DNA of 64,000 bases. Source: Procambarus clarkii. Its lineage: Eukaryota; Arthropoda; Malacostraca; Decapoda; Cambaridae. The position numbers and the translations under genes are program-made. This document shows positions 1 to 12,505 of the stretch, in pieces. Below the pieces are notes generated by a model. That model had not been told where the DNA came from. It saw only the letters and a list, made by a program, of their open reading frames with translations, and made no database searches. The DNA lies in the NCBI RefSeq assembly GCF_040958095.1, contig NC_091172.1, positions 29,617,070-29,681,069 on the forward strand, given 5' to 3'. How positions within the stretch are numbered: position 1 is the stretch's first letter; each line of letters starts with the position of its first letter.

Positions 1-234
1 ACCTGTATTTTGTATCCAGTTGGAAGCTGAACTGCTGGCTGTACCTGTAAGTAATTAGAAACATTAGTGCAGTTATTCATAATATGACTAAAACATTCTT
101 ATCAGAAAAAAAACATTTATAAGCATACTAAAAATGGGAAGGGTATCTAGAACAGCAATTTATCATACTATCAAGAACAATAAAAACAAATTGAAGCATC
201 AAAATGAAATTATAAAGTGTATATAGCCAGCTAG
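1..234. other. AT-rich sequence, no gene seen
   Basis: No coding, RNA or repeat signature was recognised. The stretch runs up to the first SINE fragment. Confidence 0.5.
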
Positions 235-303
235 AAGGCCTGGTCGAGGACCGGGCCGCGGGAATGCTAAGCCCCGAAATCCTCTCAAGATAACCTCAAG
301 GTA
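235..303 (+). mobile_element. SINE-2 fragment (tRNA-derived family), 3' part
   Basis: The segment carries the family's body motif gtcgaggaccgggccgcg followed by the 'ctcaagataacctcaag' end. The same segment ends the copy at 30801-30930 and, on the other strand, begins the fuller copies at 4875-5123 and 55630-55877. The tRNA head is missing here, so the copy is truncated. Confidence 0.75.
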
Positions 304-484
304 GACCAAAACAAACCCCAGAAGCTTCAAGATACTCCTAATAAACACTATAGACTATACAACCGCTGATCAGGTTTCACCAGGAGTCTACAAGATAACT
401 CTCTACTCCCCATGTGAATATCCGAGGAAATATATGCATGGATATCCTTAGGACATACTTAAGGATATCCGAGCCTTCAACAAT

Positions 485-820
485 ATTGCAACACACCTAC
501 AGTCATACAGTAACCAGTCTGCAACATATATACAGTCATACAGTAACCAGACTGCAACATATCTACAGTCATACAGTAACTAGTCTGCAACACACCTACA
601 GTCATACAGTAACTAGTCTGCAACACACCTACAGTCATACAGTAACCAGTCTGCAACACACCTACAGTCATACAGTAACCAGTCTGCAACACACCTACAG
701 TCATACAGTAACCAGTCTGCAACACACCTACAGTCATACAGTAACCAGACTGAACATATTACAGTCATACAGTAACCAGACTACAACATATCTACAGTCA
801 TACAGTAACCAGTCTGCAAG
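485..820. repeat. Minisatellite, 33-bp unit, about 10 copies
   Basis: The unit is built on cctacagtcatacagtaacc and repeats every 33 bp, so both strands stay open (11 codons per unit). Neighbouring units alternate between acacacctac and acatatctac variants. One unit near 745-770 is shortened. The open frames here are a by-product of the unit length, not evidence of a protein. Confidence 0.92.
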
Positions 821-1321
821 AACACTGCAGCCAGAATCCAACATGATGTCCAATACAAACTTTACGAAGTATAGCAAATCAAATTTTTCCTCTAAAAATG
901 CTATTAATAATTTCTCACCGCACCAACACGGTCAACAAACAGGTCACTAATCTTTCCGCTCTTGCACTTATGACCTGTTATATTTACTGGGTCTTAAATT
1001 ACAGTTTTACGATTGGGAAGTGGGTGGTAACAAATGCTTAGTGCCACACTAATATTGAGTGCCACACTTGGCACACACCCGGGTCTCACTCCCCCTTCCT
1101 ACAGTGCCACTGTCCACTTAAGAGGAACACCTCAAGTCACTTAGGGGGAAGAGTCCTACACTCAACCTTACAACCCCGTGGCAAGTGACGTGAACCGGCC
1201 GGTCCCGGGTCTCCAGCCTAAGCCTCCACAGACACTAGCCGGGGCTACTTGCTGGAGATTTGCCCGCCACAAAATTTGATAGCCTAGGTCGCCAGTCTAG
1301 CTAATGCTCTTATCAAGACCA
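821..1321. other. No gene seen
   Basis: Unique-looking sequence with a short C-rich part near 1080-1220. No splice-bounded open frame, tRNA head or transposon end was recognised. Confidence 0.45.
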
Positions 1322-1578
1322 GGGGTCCAGATTCACGAAGCAGTTTCGCAAGTACTTACGAACGTGTACATCTTTCCTGAATCTTTGACGGCTTTGGTTA
1401 CATTTATTAAACAGTTTACAAGCATGAAAACTTCCCAGTCAACTGTTGTTATTGTTATAAACAGCCTCCTGGTGCTTCGGAGTTCATTAAATTGTTAATA
1501 ATTGTAAACAAAGCCGCCGAAGATTGAGAAAAGATGTACAGGTTCGTAGGTGCTTGCGTAACTGCTTCGTGAATCTGC
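1322..1578. mobile_element. TIR MITE, family M1, nearly complete
   Basis: About 257 bp with imperfect terminal inverted repeats: the left end reads ggggtccagattcacgaag and the right end reads cttcgtgaatctg, its near-complement. The interior (ttgacggctttggttacat ... aacaaagccgccgaagattg) is itself loosely palindromic. A second copy lies at 21361-21609 and a partial one at 10123-10258. There is no transposase frame, so this is a non-autonomous element. Confidence 0.8.
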
Positions 1579-1644
1579 AGATAATTTATATAAATACAGT
1601 GGTAAATTTACCCCAGCTAAAAAGTTTTCTTAATTGTGTTCAGT

Positions 1645-1762
1645 ATTCCAATCCAGCCCCAGGCAAACACTATAGAGGGTGAAGATCAATCCAGCCCCAG
1701 GCAAACACTATAGAGGGTGAAGATCAATCCAGCCCCAGGCAAACACTATAGAGGGTGAAGAT
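1645..1762. repeat. Three tandem copies of a 38-bp unit
   Basis: The unit begins caatccagccccaggcaaac and ends with agagggtgaagat. The three copies are identical or nearly so, so the expansion is recent. Confidence 0.9.
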
Positions 1763-2250
1763 AGGAGTAAAACAAAAAAAAACTATGAAAACAAATAATA
1801 AAACAATTTACTAGAACCAAAGTACATTGGCTTAGGTCCAAAAATATCTTAACTGTCACTAAGTGGCAACATCACGCGCTGAAATTCAGCAACAATATGG
1901 CAACACTTCTCAAAATTAATATTAGCAGAACGCATTAGGCTTTTACTTTACTCAAATTTTCCAGCAGAAGCAATTACTATAAATTCACTTATATTATAGT
2001 TGCCTTTATCTTTTCATCAACAACACACACACAGTTAATCTGGATCAAATAAATTATAGTGCAACACAAATCTATACTTACTTTGAAGACATTTTATTTG
2101 TAATTTTTTTAGATCGTAACAGTACGAGTAATTTCCCTAATTGTTGCAGCAGCTGAAGCAGTGAAACTGAACCGGCTGTTGCATTGTGCGCTTGTCTAAA
2201 CATGTCATGCAACCATCAAATTTGTCATACAATTACGAGGTGAACCCAGC
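1763..2250. other. AT-rich upstream sequence, no gene seen
   Basis: No repeat or gene signature was recognised. It lies directly upstream of the candidate exon at 2251 and would hold that exon's leader and promoter if the exon is real. Confidence 0.4.
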
Positions 2251-2397
2251 ATGCCTGACATTTCCGCTCCACTTATCAAAATATTCCTTCAGTTATTATG
2301 TCTGATGTTATTACCAAGTGAGGGACGACGTGCGCAACATATTCATGAGATATTCGGTCCAGTATTTTACACACTAAGAGACAGAGATAACGACAGA
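2251..2397 (+). CDS. Candidate first coding exon with signal peptide (unknown gene)
   Basis: Unrecognised. The ATG has A at -3 (agcATG). The first ~25 residues look like a secretory signal: a short head, a hydrophobic core (IFLQLLCLMLL) and small or helix-breaking residues before GRRAQ. The frame runs 49 codons to ...RDNDR and meets an excellent 5' splice site, AGA|GTGAGT, at 2398 in phase 0. A signal-peptide exon ending at a donor is the normal start of a small secreted arthropod protein. I could not find a downstream acceptor and exon, and no family motif is visible. The open frame continues past the donor to 2469, which is probably intron. It could be chance, since a 49-codon frame with one hydrophobic run is not rare in 64 kb. 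Confidence 0.3.
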
Positions 2398-2403
2398 GTG
2401 AGT

Positions 2404-3333
2404 ACACAACCTGGAAAGATTTCAACCACTAATCACCTCCTTCCTCTGCTCTCTAAAGATACAAATTAGCTTACAAATTTATATACGGCCTAGATTTATT
2501 GGCAGTTAGCTTGCAACCTGTCCTTACGCTTAATGTACTGTAATTCCAGCGTATTCATGTAATTCAAAGCACCACAATATTGATGTTTCTTTGGACTAAC
2601 TAGAAGCGTCCTTGACAGATTACACGGGTGCTGCCAGATATTCTCAGGACTGCCAGAGATTATTTGTGTTAAGATCTCTGAATGTATGTATTGAGACTTT
2701 ATCTGAACTATAGTGTGTTATTTTGGGTATTCAGAGTGGCAAGAGCTCTGACATTATTCCCTTCGTCACCACTCAGATCACGTGACAAGATGGGCCAATG
2801 TGAGGCAATTTGAGTCATTGAGCGTCACTTATCAAATATCAGAGGATGCTCAATCTATGGTGCTCTGTGGTCAGTTTGAGTGCTCGCCTATTTAGAGCCC
2901 CTCTACGCTGGTCCAAGCCCATAGCTTGAGCAAGGACGATCTCAAATGAAGCATCTTCAACAAGTTTAAAAGAAAAAGCTAAGCCCTCAAGAAAATAATT
3001 ATCAAAAGAACGCACCAAGAACTAAACTTTCAAGTGACATTTATTTCTCACAAAAATATAATAAAAACAGAGAACTCTGGTACAAAATTTCTCCTCGTTC
3101 GCAGGAGAAATAACAGTTAAGCTGAGAAACTGGCCTGGGGAACAATTAATTAATAGTTTCCTACCAGAAGGGAAAGTTGTGAAAAGTTGTGTTGCTAAAC
3201 ATTGTCCAGAGAGCCTCAGGGGGTCTGGCTTGCTTACACTGACTGCCCTAGTGTAGGCCCTCTCATACCTCATAAAGTCTCCTCACATATACACTGAGTG
3301 CTCACAGAAAGCAACCAGCTCACAAGTCACCCC
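2404..3333. other. No gene seen
   Basis: No recognisable exon pair for the candidate at 2251 and no SINE head. The minus-strand frame across 3022-3273 has no family motif and is treated as chance. Confidence 0.4.
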
Positions 3334-3508
3334 GTCCTCCTAAGGTTTCAAAACGTCCAAGAAAACAGTTATTTTAAAGCGTTCTCTCCTAACCTAACAG
3401 GCTAAGCCAGAGGACCCAAAACAGAAAACGGGACAGTACGTCACTTTCACGAGCTGATTCTATTTTCTAGTCGACAATTTTAGCCTTAGTAACGCATACG
3501 AGCATATG

Positions 3509-3510
<2 letters not shown>
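3334..3510. repeat. Interspersed repeat R2, copy 1
   Basis: From gtcctcctaaggtttcaaaa through agccagaggacccaaaacag to cgcatacgagc, this matches 32950-33115 at high identity with small indels. A shorter related piece begins near 30725. No coding capacity; class unknown. Confidence 0.75.

Positions 3511-3512
<2 letters not shown>

Positions 3513-3588
<76 letters not shown>
3513..3588. repeat. (TA)n microsatellite
   Basis: Pure TA dinucleotide repeat of about 76 bp between repeat R2 and a SINE. Confidence 0.97.
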
Positions 3589-3589
<1 letters not shown>

Positions 3590-3591
<2 letters not shown>

Positions 3592-3839
3592 TTACGTTCT
3601 TACATTCTTGTACAGTCACTAGCACTTACAGCGTTTCGGGCAGGTCCTTAATCCTAATTTTTCCCCGGAATACGACCCGCCAATTCGTTTAACAACTAGA
3701 TACCCATTCACTGCTAGGTGGACAGAGGCTACAGTTAAGAACTGACGCCAAGTAAATCCTCCTCGGCCAAGGTACGAACCCAGGCCAAAGCGCTCGCAAA
3801 ATACCAGGCAAGTGGTGTTACCGCTTCGCCAAGGGGACT
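3590..3839 (-). mobile_element. SINE-1 (tRNA-derived), minus strand
   Basis: Read on the minus strand, this has a tRNA-like head with a B-box-like gggttcgtacc segment, then the same body as the fuller plus-strand copy at 44043-44336 (ggatttact..., ctgtagcctctgt..., aggattaaggacctgcc, cgctgtaagtgctagtgact). It ends next to the TA tract. Confidence 0.75.
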
Positions 3840-4060
3840 ACATACAGTGTATGTGGTGGACATACATCGTAAATGTATGGGCCACGTCTGTGGTAGAAAA
3901 TAATAGCTAAATATAAATAATAAACAGTTGAAGAAGACATTAATTGTATACACGCTGCAACCCGTCCTCGACTCAAGTCCATTACATCCAGCGGTCAACC
4001 CCACAGACGCATTCATAAATTTTAACATGCTGTTCATTCAAAACGGGAATTTTCGCAAGT

Positions 4061-4345
4061 ATAAATTAATATTATAATATATTAGCATATTGTGCATATA
4101 TAGGCATAGGTTAGGTTAGGTCAGGTGTTTAGGTTCTGTTGGCGATTATTTGTATTTGTAGTACGTGGGTGAAGCATTTATAGCGTTGTGATTCGAACAA
4201 AATTCGTCAGTGAAGCACTTGTTCCGGATATGTTCGAACGTCAGCAGTTGTGAGTCCTGTGTAAACCGCTTTTCATTCATAAACAGGGGGTTTGGCGGGT
4301 GCATGGAATCACTTTTGGATCTTTGTTTGGAGGACGGGCTGCACA
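4061..4345. repeat. Interspersed repeat R1, also found just upstream of secreted-family gene C
   Basis: The tract from ataaattaatattataat through ttaggttaggtcaggtg and gtagtacgtgggtgaagc to ttggaggacgggctg is nearly identical to 49962-50178. This copy has an extra ~65 bp (about 4192-4258) that is absent from the other copy. After gggctg the two copies diverge: here the sequence continues cacaaagactgg, while at 50178 it joins the family promoter block. No coding capacity recognised. Confidence 0.8.
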
Positions 4346-4874
4346 AAGACTGGTGCTGGACCAGTCTGTGTCATGACGGTATTCACCGTTGTCATGAGGC
4401 TTCGGGTCCAAGTTCGAGTGAGGCTTCGGGTCCAAGAACTATGAGACGTTTAGGGCTGTAACTTTGTACTCTACTGTACTCTACTTTGTACTCTACACAG
4501 GTGAGTGTTGCTGCATCTTGACAAATCTAAATTTATTGTGAAATTAAAAATGGTAGACTGTTTCTAACATAATTTTTCAAATTGTACCAAAGTGAAAAAT
4601 TACCACAATAAGAAATGGTAGGCCTAAGGAAGCCTTAGGACGTCTTATCTTCAACAGGCAAAGATAAATATGAGAAAACAAAGAATAAAAGACAAAAATA
4701 AAAAAAAGTCTTAAAAAATGTAAATAAAAAGTAGATAATTAATAGTATTTTTTTTCCTAAATGCTATTTTCGTTTTCCATTATATATAAATTTGCCTGGA
4801 AGTACATTACACTGAAGTTACAAGTAATCATGAAGTTGCTAAATTAAAAGATTACTGAAGGTTGTACTCTTACG

Positions 4875-5123
4875 AGGGTTATCTTATCTTGAGATGATTT
4901 CGGGGCTTTAGTGTCCCCGCGGTCCGGTCCTCGACCAGGCCTCCACCCCCCAGGAAGCAGCCCGTGACAGCTGACTAACACCCAGATACCTATTTTACTG
5001 CTAGGTAACAGGGGCATAGGGTGAAAGAAACCCTGCCCATTGTTTCTCGCCTGCGCCTGGGATCGAACCCGGGACCACAGGATCACAAGTCCAGTGTGCT
5101 GTCCGCCGGGTCGACCAGGTCCC
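4875..5123 (-). mobile_element. SINE-2 (tRNA-derived), near full length, minus strand
   Basis: On the minus strand it starts with a tRNA-like head: gggacctggtcgacccgg, then a B box at gggttcgatccc. The body includes agctgtcacgggctgctt and ggtcgaggaccggaccgcgg, and it ends near ctcaagataagataaccc. The copy at 55630-55877 has the same organisation. Confidence 0.85.
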
Positions 5124-5540
5124 TCTGTCTGTGCTGCTCTGTCTATGACTTTGTATCTTTAGTATATTTTTGTCTGTTTTTTTGTCTTTCTATTTTATTG
5201 TCGATCTCCGTCTCTGTATTTATCTCTCTGCATGTCATTTCTGTTTCACACTGTCTGTTTCTATGTCTTTCTCTGTCTCTTTGAATATCTAAGTGGTAAG
5301 TCAGTGTTGAATACATCAGTGGGATGTATTCCCACTAGATAACTAGGTAGTTATCTAGTGTTGTATAGTTGTATACGTCAACAGGCAACTATCAAGTGTT
5401 GTATGAGACAATTGGCAGCAATTCACTATTATATACACCACCAGACAGCTATCAAGTGTTGTATACATCAGCAGGTGAGTATCCAAAGTTCTATACATCT
5501 CCGGGAAGTAATTGAACTTAACTCCAAACGTATCACCTGA
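5124..5540. repeat. Pyrimidine-rich tract and degenerate minisatellite
   Basis: 5124-5285 is rich in tctgt and tctct motifs. 5340-5510 holds decayed copies of a ~40-50 bp unit containing ctatcaagtgttgtata and cagcaggtgagtatc variants. Confidence 0.6.
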
Positions 5541-5848
5541 TACGTCCGTTCTTACACTACTCGAGACGCTATTGCGAAAATTATTTTCACATGCTCCACT
5601 TTTCAGGTCATTTGTGATTTATGTAACAAGAATTTCGTTTAAATTGTCAAGTAACATGTAAAATCGTCATGCCAGCACCAGCTGCACTCACCCATGAAGT
5701 CATGATTCGTCATTAGTAATGACAAGTGGTTGTATTAGTACAATCATGCACAGTGTAATTACCGAAAAAGACAAGTGAATATGAATTATGGGATAGAAAG
5801 GCAAAACTATAGAGTAGATTTTTTGTAACAAGGTAAGAGTAATATAAG

Positions 5849-6484
<636 letters not shown>

Positions 6485-7363
6485 GTAAATGTGTTTGAGT
6501 TTATGGGGGTGCTCTGTATGTTTATGGGGAGTTCTGTATGTTGTCCTGTATGTTTATGGGGGTTCTGTATGTTCTCCTGTATGTTTATGGGGAGTTCTGT
6601 ATGTTTATGGGGGTTCTGTATGTTCTCCTGTATGTTTATGGGGGTTCTGTATGTTTATGGGGGTTCTGTATGTTTATGGGGGTTCTGTATGTTCTCCTGT
6701 ATGTTTATGGGGGTTCTGTATGTTTATGGGGGTTCTGTATGTTTATGGGGGTTCTGTATGTTCTCCTGTATGTTTATGGGGGTTCTGTATGTTCTCCTGT
6801 ATGTCTATGGGGGTCCTGTATGTTCTCCTGTATGTCTATGGGGGTCCTGTATGTTCTCCTGTATGTTTATGGGGGTTCTGTATGTTCTCCTGTATGTTTA
6901 TGGGGGTTCTGTATGTTCTCCTGTATGTTTATGGGGGTTCTGTATGTTCTCCTGTATGTTTATGGGGGTTCTGTATGTTCTCCTGTATGTTTATGGGGGT
7001 TCTGTATGTTCTCCTGTATGTTTATGGGGGTTCTGTATGTTCTCCTGTATGTTTATGGGGGTTCTGTATGTTCTCCTGTATGTTTATGGGGGTTCTGTAT
7101 GTTCTCCTGTATGTTTATGGGGGTTCTGTATGTTCTCCTGTATGTTTATGGGGGTTCTGTATGTTCTCCTGTATGCTTATGGGGGTTCTGTATGTTCTCC
7201 TGTATGTTTATGGGGGTTCTGTATGTTCTCCTGTATGTTTATGGGGGTTCTGTATGTTCTCCTGTATGTTTATGGGGGTTCTGTATGTTCTCCTGTATGT
7301 TTATGGGGGTTCTGTATGTTCTCCTGTATGTTTATGGGGGTTCTGTATGTTCTCGGGGGCCCA
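6485..7363. repeat. Minisatellite, 31-bp unit, long array
   Basis: Based on tgtttatgggggttctgtat plus gttctcctgta, repeating every 31 bp, with shorter ~18-bp units lacking gttctcctgta mixed in at 6590-6760. It is open in all three plus frames because a stop-free 31-mer cycles through the frames. From about 6850 the units are nearly identical, so expansion was recent. Confidence 0.95.
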
Positions 7364-7454
7364 GTGTGTTTAAGGGATCACTGAAAGTTTAAGGGATCAC
7401 TATATATTTAAGGGAGCACTGTATGTTTAAGGTTTAGACACCCGGAGGTGTTGG

Positions 7455-7860
7455 AGCTGGCTTATTCCTCCCTTACTCATGTCTCTGTTCTCTCCTCCTA
7501 TCCTTTATTATAGGTATTCCTTTATCTCCTCATTTTCTAGCCTGCCTCTCCCCCGCTTCTTTTATTTCTCCTCTTCTATCTATCTATCCTTCTTTGCCTT
7601 ACTCTTTATCTCCCTCCTCTCTTCCCTTTTCTCACACTCTCTCACTTCCCTGCCCCTTGCCTCTGAATTCCCCTTCCCACGCCTCCCCCTCTTTCTCTCA
7701 GCTCCATTCACTTTCTCTCACTACCACTCACCTTCTCTCACCTCCCATTACATTCCTTCACTTCTCCTCCCTTTCTCTCACCTCCCCCTCACCCAGTCTC
7801 TTCCTCCCCCATCACCGCCCTTCGCCCCCCTCCCCCCTGCCCCCGCCCAGTCCCCTTCAG
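7455..7860. repeat. CT-rich low-complexity tract
   Basis: Pyrimidine-rich on the plus strand (ctttctctcacctccc-like units). The open frames here are low complexity. Confidence 0.8.
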
Positions 7861-8037
7861 TTAATTATTAAAATGACTTGTCTTTTGATGGCTTTTCAGA
7901 ATGGCAATTTCAAAATCCAATCTGAGTTTCGACTGTGTTTGCCTGCCGTTGGCCAACACTATTAAACATTAATCTTGGGTTTATTTCTGTGTTTTGGGTT
8001 ATTATTTCTCACTGTTTTATTACAGGACTGCCTTCCC

Positions 8038-8450
8038 CACCACCACTGACGCCACCACCAGCACCTCCACCACTATCACCACCACCAGCACCTCCACCAC
8101 CTCCATCAACACCAGCACCTCCACCACCATCACCACCACCATCACCACCACCAGCACCTCCAGCACCTCCATCAACACCAGCACCTCCACCACCATTATC
8201 ACCGCCAGCACCTCCACCACCTCCATCAACACCAGCACCTCCACCACCATTATCACCGCCAGCACCTCCACCACCTCCATCAACACCAGCACCTCCACCA
8301 CCATCACCACTACCTCCATCATCACCACCACCTCTTCCGTTAGCATTACCAAGACTACCGCTTTCACAAGCCCCATCACAACCACCACCACCACAACCAC
8401 AACCACCGCAATCATTACCTCCTCAACAACCACCACCACTACCATGGTCC
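8038..8450. repeat. (CAC)n-rich array with ~54-bp higher-order unit
   Basis: Trinucleotide CAC/ACC repeat. Blocks such as ccaccaccattatcaccgcc recur about every 54 bp between 8100 and 8310. It is open in several frames (Pro-rich, Thr-rich, Val-rich), which reflects composition only. Confidence 0.92.
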
Positions 8451-8524
8451 TGTCATTGACTAAGCAGGGGGCAGTAATTCATGTTTGTTGTTTAATGTCT
8501 TTGACAGGCTGTTGTTGTTGTTAT

Positions 8525-8668
8525 AGATTCAGCTACTCGGAATAAGTTCCAAGTAGCACGGGCTATGGTGAGCCCGTAGTGGACTTACCTGGCACAGGAG
8601 CGGGGCAAGTAGCACGGGCTATGGTGAGCCCGTAGTGGACTTGCCTGACACGGGAGCGGTGGTCTTGA
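8525..8668 (-). mobile_element. Two SINE-5 fragments in tandem
   Basis: The segment agcacgggctatggtgagcc ... gtagtggacttacctggcac occurs twice (8553-8602 and 8609-8660), preceded by the gattcagctactcgg end of the family. The same unit recurs many times at 46.5-48.4 kb. Confidence 0.8.
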
Positions 8669-8939
8669 CAGGCTGATAGACAATGCCAGATAAGTGCAAT
8701 TATCTACGAGAAGTGACGTGAATATTGTGGAATTAATGGGATATGACGTAAAGTGTTGGCAAGTGAGGTGGAGCGAGGGACCGTGTACCACTATGACCAG
8801 GTAACTAATTTAACGACACCTGATACCGGGAAAAAGAACAAAAAGATCACTAGTGCCAATACGATTATTACCGAATGAAATTGGTGATAAGTTGGTAGTA
8901 GGAGGAGTTGGTCACAAGAAATGGTGATAAATAATGTAA

Positions 8940-9026
8940 GAGGCGTGAGGCGTGCAGCAAGAGGCGTGAGGCAAGAGGCAAGAAGCGTGAGGCAAGAGGC
9001 AAGAGGCGTGAGGCAAGAGGCGTGAG
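8940..9026. repeat. Short minisatellite (gaggcgtgaggcaa)
   Basis: Alternating gaggcgtgaggc and aagaggcaag units, about six copies. Confidence 0.85.
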
Positions 9027-10122
9027 GTACGGCATGACCCCACAAGTCTAGCTACAGAGGCCGTCCATCAACACACAGCAGGAGCTGCGCCTCACAGATC
9101 CCAACCTGCCGCCTCGTCACCCCAACTTGTCAAGGTGGTGGTGCAGGAAATCAAGAGATATCACGACAGGAACCACCCACTTGCTGAACCTCTCGCAGTT
9201 TTTCTCCTGTCGGGGAGTGCAAGCCATATTTAGTCACTCATACCAGTTGGGGGCGTTACTGTAGGAACACCTAAGAGATAAAAGATAAGATGGTTGGGAA
9301 GACGAAGGCAGGAGAGGCCAGTGATATTGAGGGAGAAATGCCATCTCAGGATGTGAAGCGTCAAGAAGAAATAAACTGAAGGAAATGGAAGATATGGCGG
9401 ACTCAGGGATCATCTTGCCAGCCAAGACGGCCAGGAGTCAGTTACCAGGACGCCCTGGGTGAAGATCAAGTGCCTCCAGAGCCGCTGTTGTGACCATACC
9501 ACACTCAGGGCTGGTCGGGGTCGCCACAATTCAAAAGAGAACAGCGTGTCAGGGTCACATTCAGACCCCCACGACGATTTTTGGCACTGCCCGCCTGCTA
9601 CACACTTAAATATTTTCAAAACAAACTTTAATAAACAATTTATTTTTTCTAATAGTAATATGCACCATTATTCACTAATCTCGAGAAAATTAGTAGAAAT
9701 TTTCTACTGTCGATAATTTACCCATAATCGCATAAAGCCAAAGCGATTCCTCCACTGCTTCAAAGGTTTCTCAAGCCACAGTCTCTTTTTTCAGATTTAG
9801 GGGTGACAATTTTTTTTTTTAAGTATTTCTCGCCGCTATGCCCCACTCACTGGCGACCAACCACACGTTAGACAATTACATATTTTATAAGGGAAAGTGA
9901 CAGAGAAAGAGTTAGGCAAAGACAGGGAAAGAGAGACCGAAAAAGAGACAGGGACAGTTGATAGGTGGATAAATATATATTATGGATAGATGGATGAATG
10001 GATACATGGAGAGATGGATACATAAATGGATAGAGGATGGATAGGGTCATCATGAGGATCCTTCCTCAATCTTTGGTTCTGTTCAGTAAACGGTTTATGA
10101 TCATAGAAGCTTCCCAATGATA
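9027..10122. other. No gene seen; degenerate ATGG repeat at 9955-10045
   Basis: No family motif in the short frames of either strand. 9955-10045 is a decayed tetranucleotide repeat (ggatagatggatgaatgg). Confidence 0.5.
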
Positions 10123-10258
10123 TGTAATTGTTATAAAGAGTCTCCTGGTGCTTCGGAACTGATAAACTATTTAACAAATGTAAACAAAGCCGCCAAAGAT
10201 CGAGAAAGAATGTACAGTTTCGTAAGTACTTGCGTAAATGCTTAATAAATCCGGCCCC
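10123..10258. mobile_element. TIR MITE M1, partial copy (right half)
   Basis: It matches the right half of the M1 copies at 1322 and 21361 (ctcctggtgcttcgga, aacaaagccgccaaagat, cttgcgtaa) and ends with ccggcccc. The left terminus is missing. Confidence 0.75.
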
Positions 10259-10634
10259 GTGCTAAGGAAGTCCAGCAACAAAAAACGTGATGGAGCGAGA
10301 AAACGAAAGACCCGACAGGGGTGACTATCATATACCTTTCCGCTATCAGAGTTGATTACCCGTGATACCATTACCCAAGCCGGCTACTGCACCCAATTAC
10401 GGGAGGTTCATCCCGTATATTCCGCTTAGTGTATGACCTTAGCTGGGGGTAAACAGAGGGGACGCAAACAGTATACGGGAAACAGAAGCAAACGGTACAC
10501 GAACAACAGGAGCAAACCAATCACTGCACGCCGTAGTGAGGAATGCTTTGGAACAATTTCTACAGGAATTAATAATTAGATACATGTTAAAATGGACGTA
10601 TTTTGTAGAAATATACAGGAACAGGAGCACTCTG

Positions 10635-10985
<351 letters not shown>

Positions 10986-12088
10986 CATGTTAGGAGCCTA
11001 TGTCTTAGGCTATGTTGGGTTAGGTCTGGTTGAATTAGGCTGCGTAAGGCTCTGATGAGTAAAGTTGAGACAATGAGTGAAGTCTCGATGCTTGCAAGAG
11101 CATTGCTTCCTTCACAATCATTGAATGCTTGTGTGCTACCAATTGCAAACTGAACTCCTTCGAATATTTGTAATTTCATTGGATATTTAGCATCTAAAAA
11201 TAAGTACTAAGCGAGTCTAGTTCAGCGAAGTCACTTGTATACTATTTGAGAGAGATTACTGGCAAGAGATTTAAGAAGTTAACAATTGACATGCCTCCAG
11301 CTTTGTTAGTGAGTGAGAGAGTAGTGTGCGAGCCCCTAGGACCGACCAAAGGTTCTAGGGTGATGTCCATCAAGCATTGCATGTTGATCGTCTCTCAACA
11401 CAAGTTGAGAGACGATCTGCAAGATGTCCGAACATTCTAAAGAACATTCAGGCAACACTGAGCGGGCAGTGTTGCCTGTTCGCTATATACTGACCTTAGG
11501 GTGAGTTCCAACACATTTTCCATGCGGTTCACAAAACTTTTGTCCCTTCGATTACATACAATTTCACGTAATCATCTGATTAACTTGGTTAACAAGTTAA
11601 ACAATGCTTCAATCAATTGGAATGTTAAATTAGTCAGTTTTGATACTTGTTCTCTATTTGCTAATGTTCCTGTGGATAGTATACTTTTTTTATCTATCAT
11701 AAGTTGGTTCGTCATGAATAACTTTTGTCATCTGATATAACTGTCAATCTTGTAAGACTGTATAAAAGAGGGTAAATTTATTTTTAATAATGAGTATTAT
11801 CTTCAGCCTTCCAGAATGGAAATGGGACATCTGCTCTCTCCATTTCATTAGAATTTTGACATAGAATTAAAAATAATATTTTATAAATTAATCCCTGGAA
11901 TTTAATCGAAGGTTTAGATAAGTTAAAATATTTTGTGCATTTGGTCCTCTTTAAGTGTAAATTTAGAAAAAAATTATTGATCAATTCTCTCCTACAACAT
12001 TTACAATAGGGACTAAAAATAATATACGTTTGCCATTTCTTAATATTGAAATTCACCGGGAAGATTTTTCTCCTAAATATAGCTTATA

Positions 12089-12343
12089 CTATATTATTAT
12101 TTCTTGGAAATAATGGTGGGAAATAATTTCTTTAAGTGGAAATTAAGAATTACGAAACAAATCTCTATTTTTCATTTTTTTGAGGCTAGAATTTGTGTAG
12201 TGTAGTTCTCAAGTGTATAGATCGTTCCCAGTGTGTTCTTTACTACATTGGGTTTACTGCTGAGTTATTTTTGTATAATGTGCATCAAACTTTACATAGT
12301 ACTTTGTAAATGATTCAGTTATCACTACGTTCCTAGCTAATAG
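12089..12343 (+). repeat. Left arm of a near-perfect 255-nt inverted repeat
   Basis: It is the reverse complement of 13000-13254. By eye there is about one mismatch over 255 nt (near the outer end). The arms enclose 656 nt carrying a SINE-4 and Penelope-like sequence. Confidence 0.9.
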
Positions 12344-12505
12344 CCTCGGCTATCACCTCATTATGTCCGGTCGTGATGGTCAAGTGGATTAAGGCGTCTT
12401 GTACATACCAGATGCGTTGCTTCTGGGAGTATGGGTTCGAGTCACTTCTGGGGTGTGAGTTTTCAGTTGCATATGTCCTGGGGACCATTCAGGCTTGTTC
12501 GCATA
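12344..12505 (+). mobile_element. SINE-4 (tRNA-derived)
   Basis: The A-box region is gtccggtcgtgatggtcaag and the B box is tatgggttcgagtcacttc, followed by the gggaccattcaggcttgtt body shared with the copy at 55190-55420. It begins exactly where the left inverted-repeat arm ends. Confidence 0.8.

Noticed and set aside
485-820. CRISPR-like or other spaced repeat array
   Set aside because: Units are contiguous with no unique spacers; a eukaryotic minisatellite.
6489-7392. Three overlapping ~290-aa open frames (MFMGVLYVLLYVYGG-like)
   Set aside because: They come from a stop-free 31-bp tandem repeat read in all three frames; no start context, splice sites or conservation pattern.
7935-8545. 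Pro-rich, Thr-rich and Val-rich frames over the CAC array
   Set aside because: Composition effect of a trinucleotide repeat, open on both strands.
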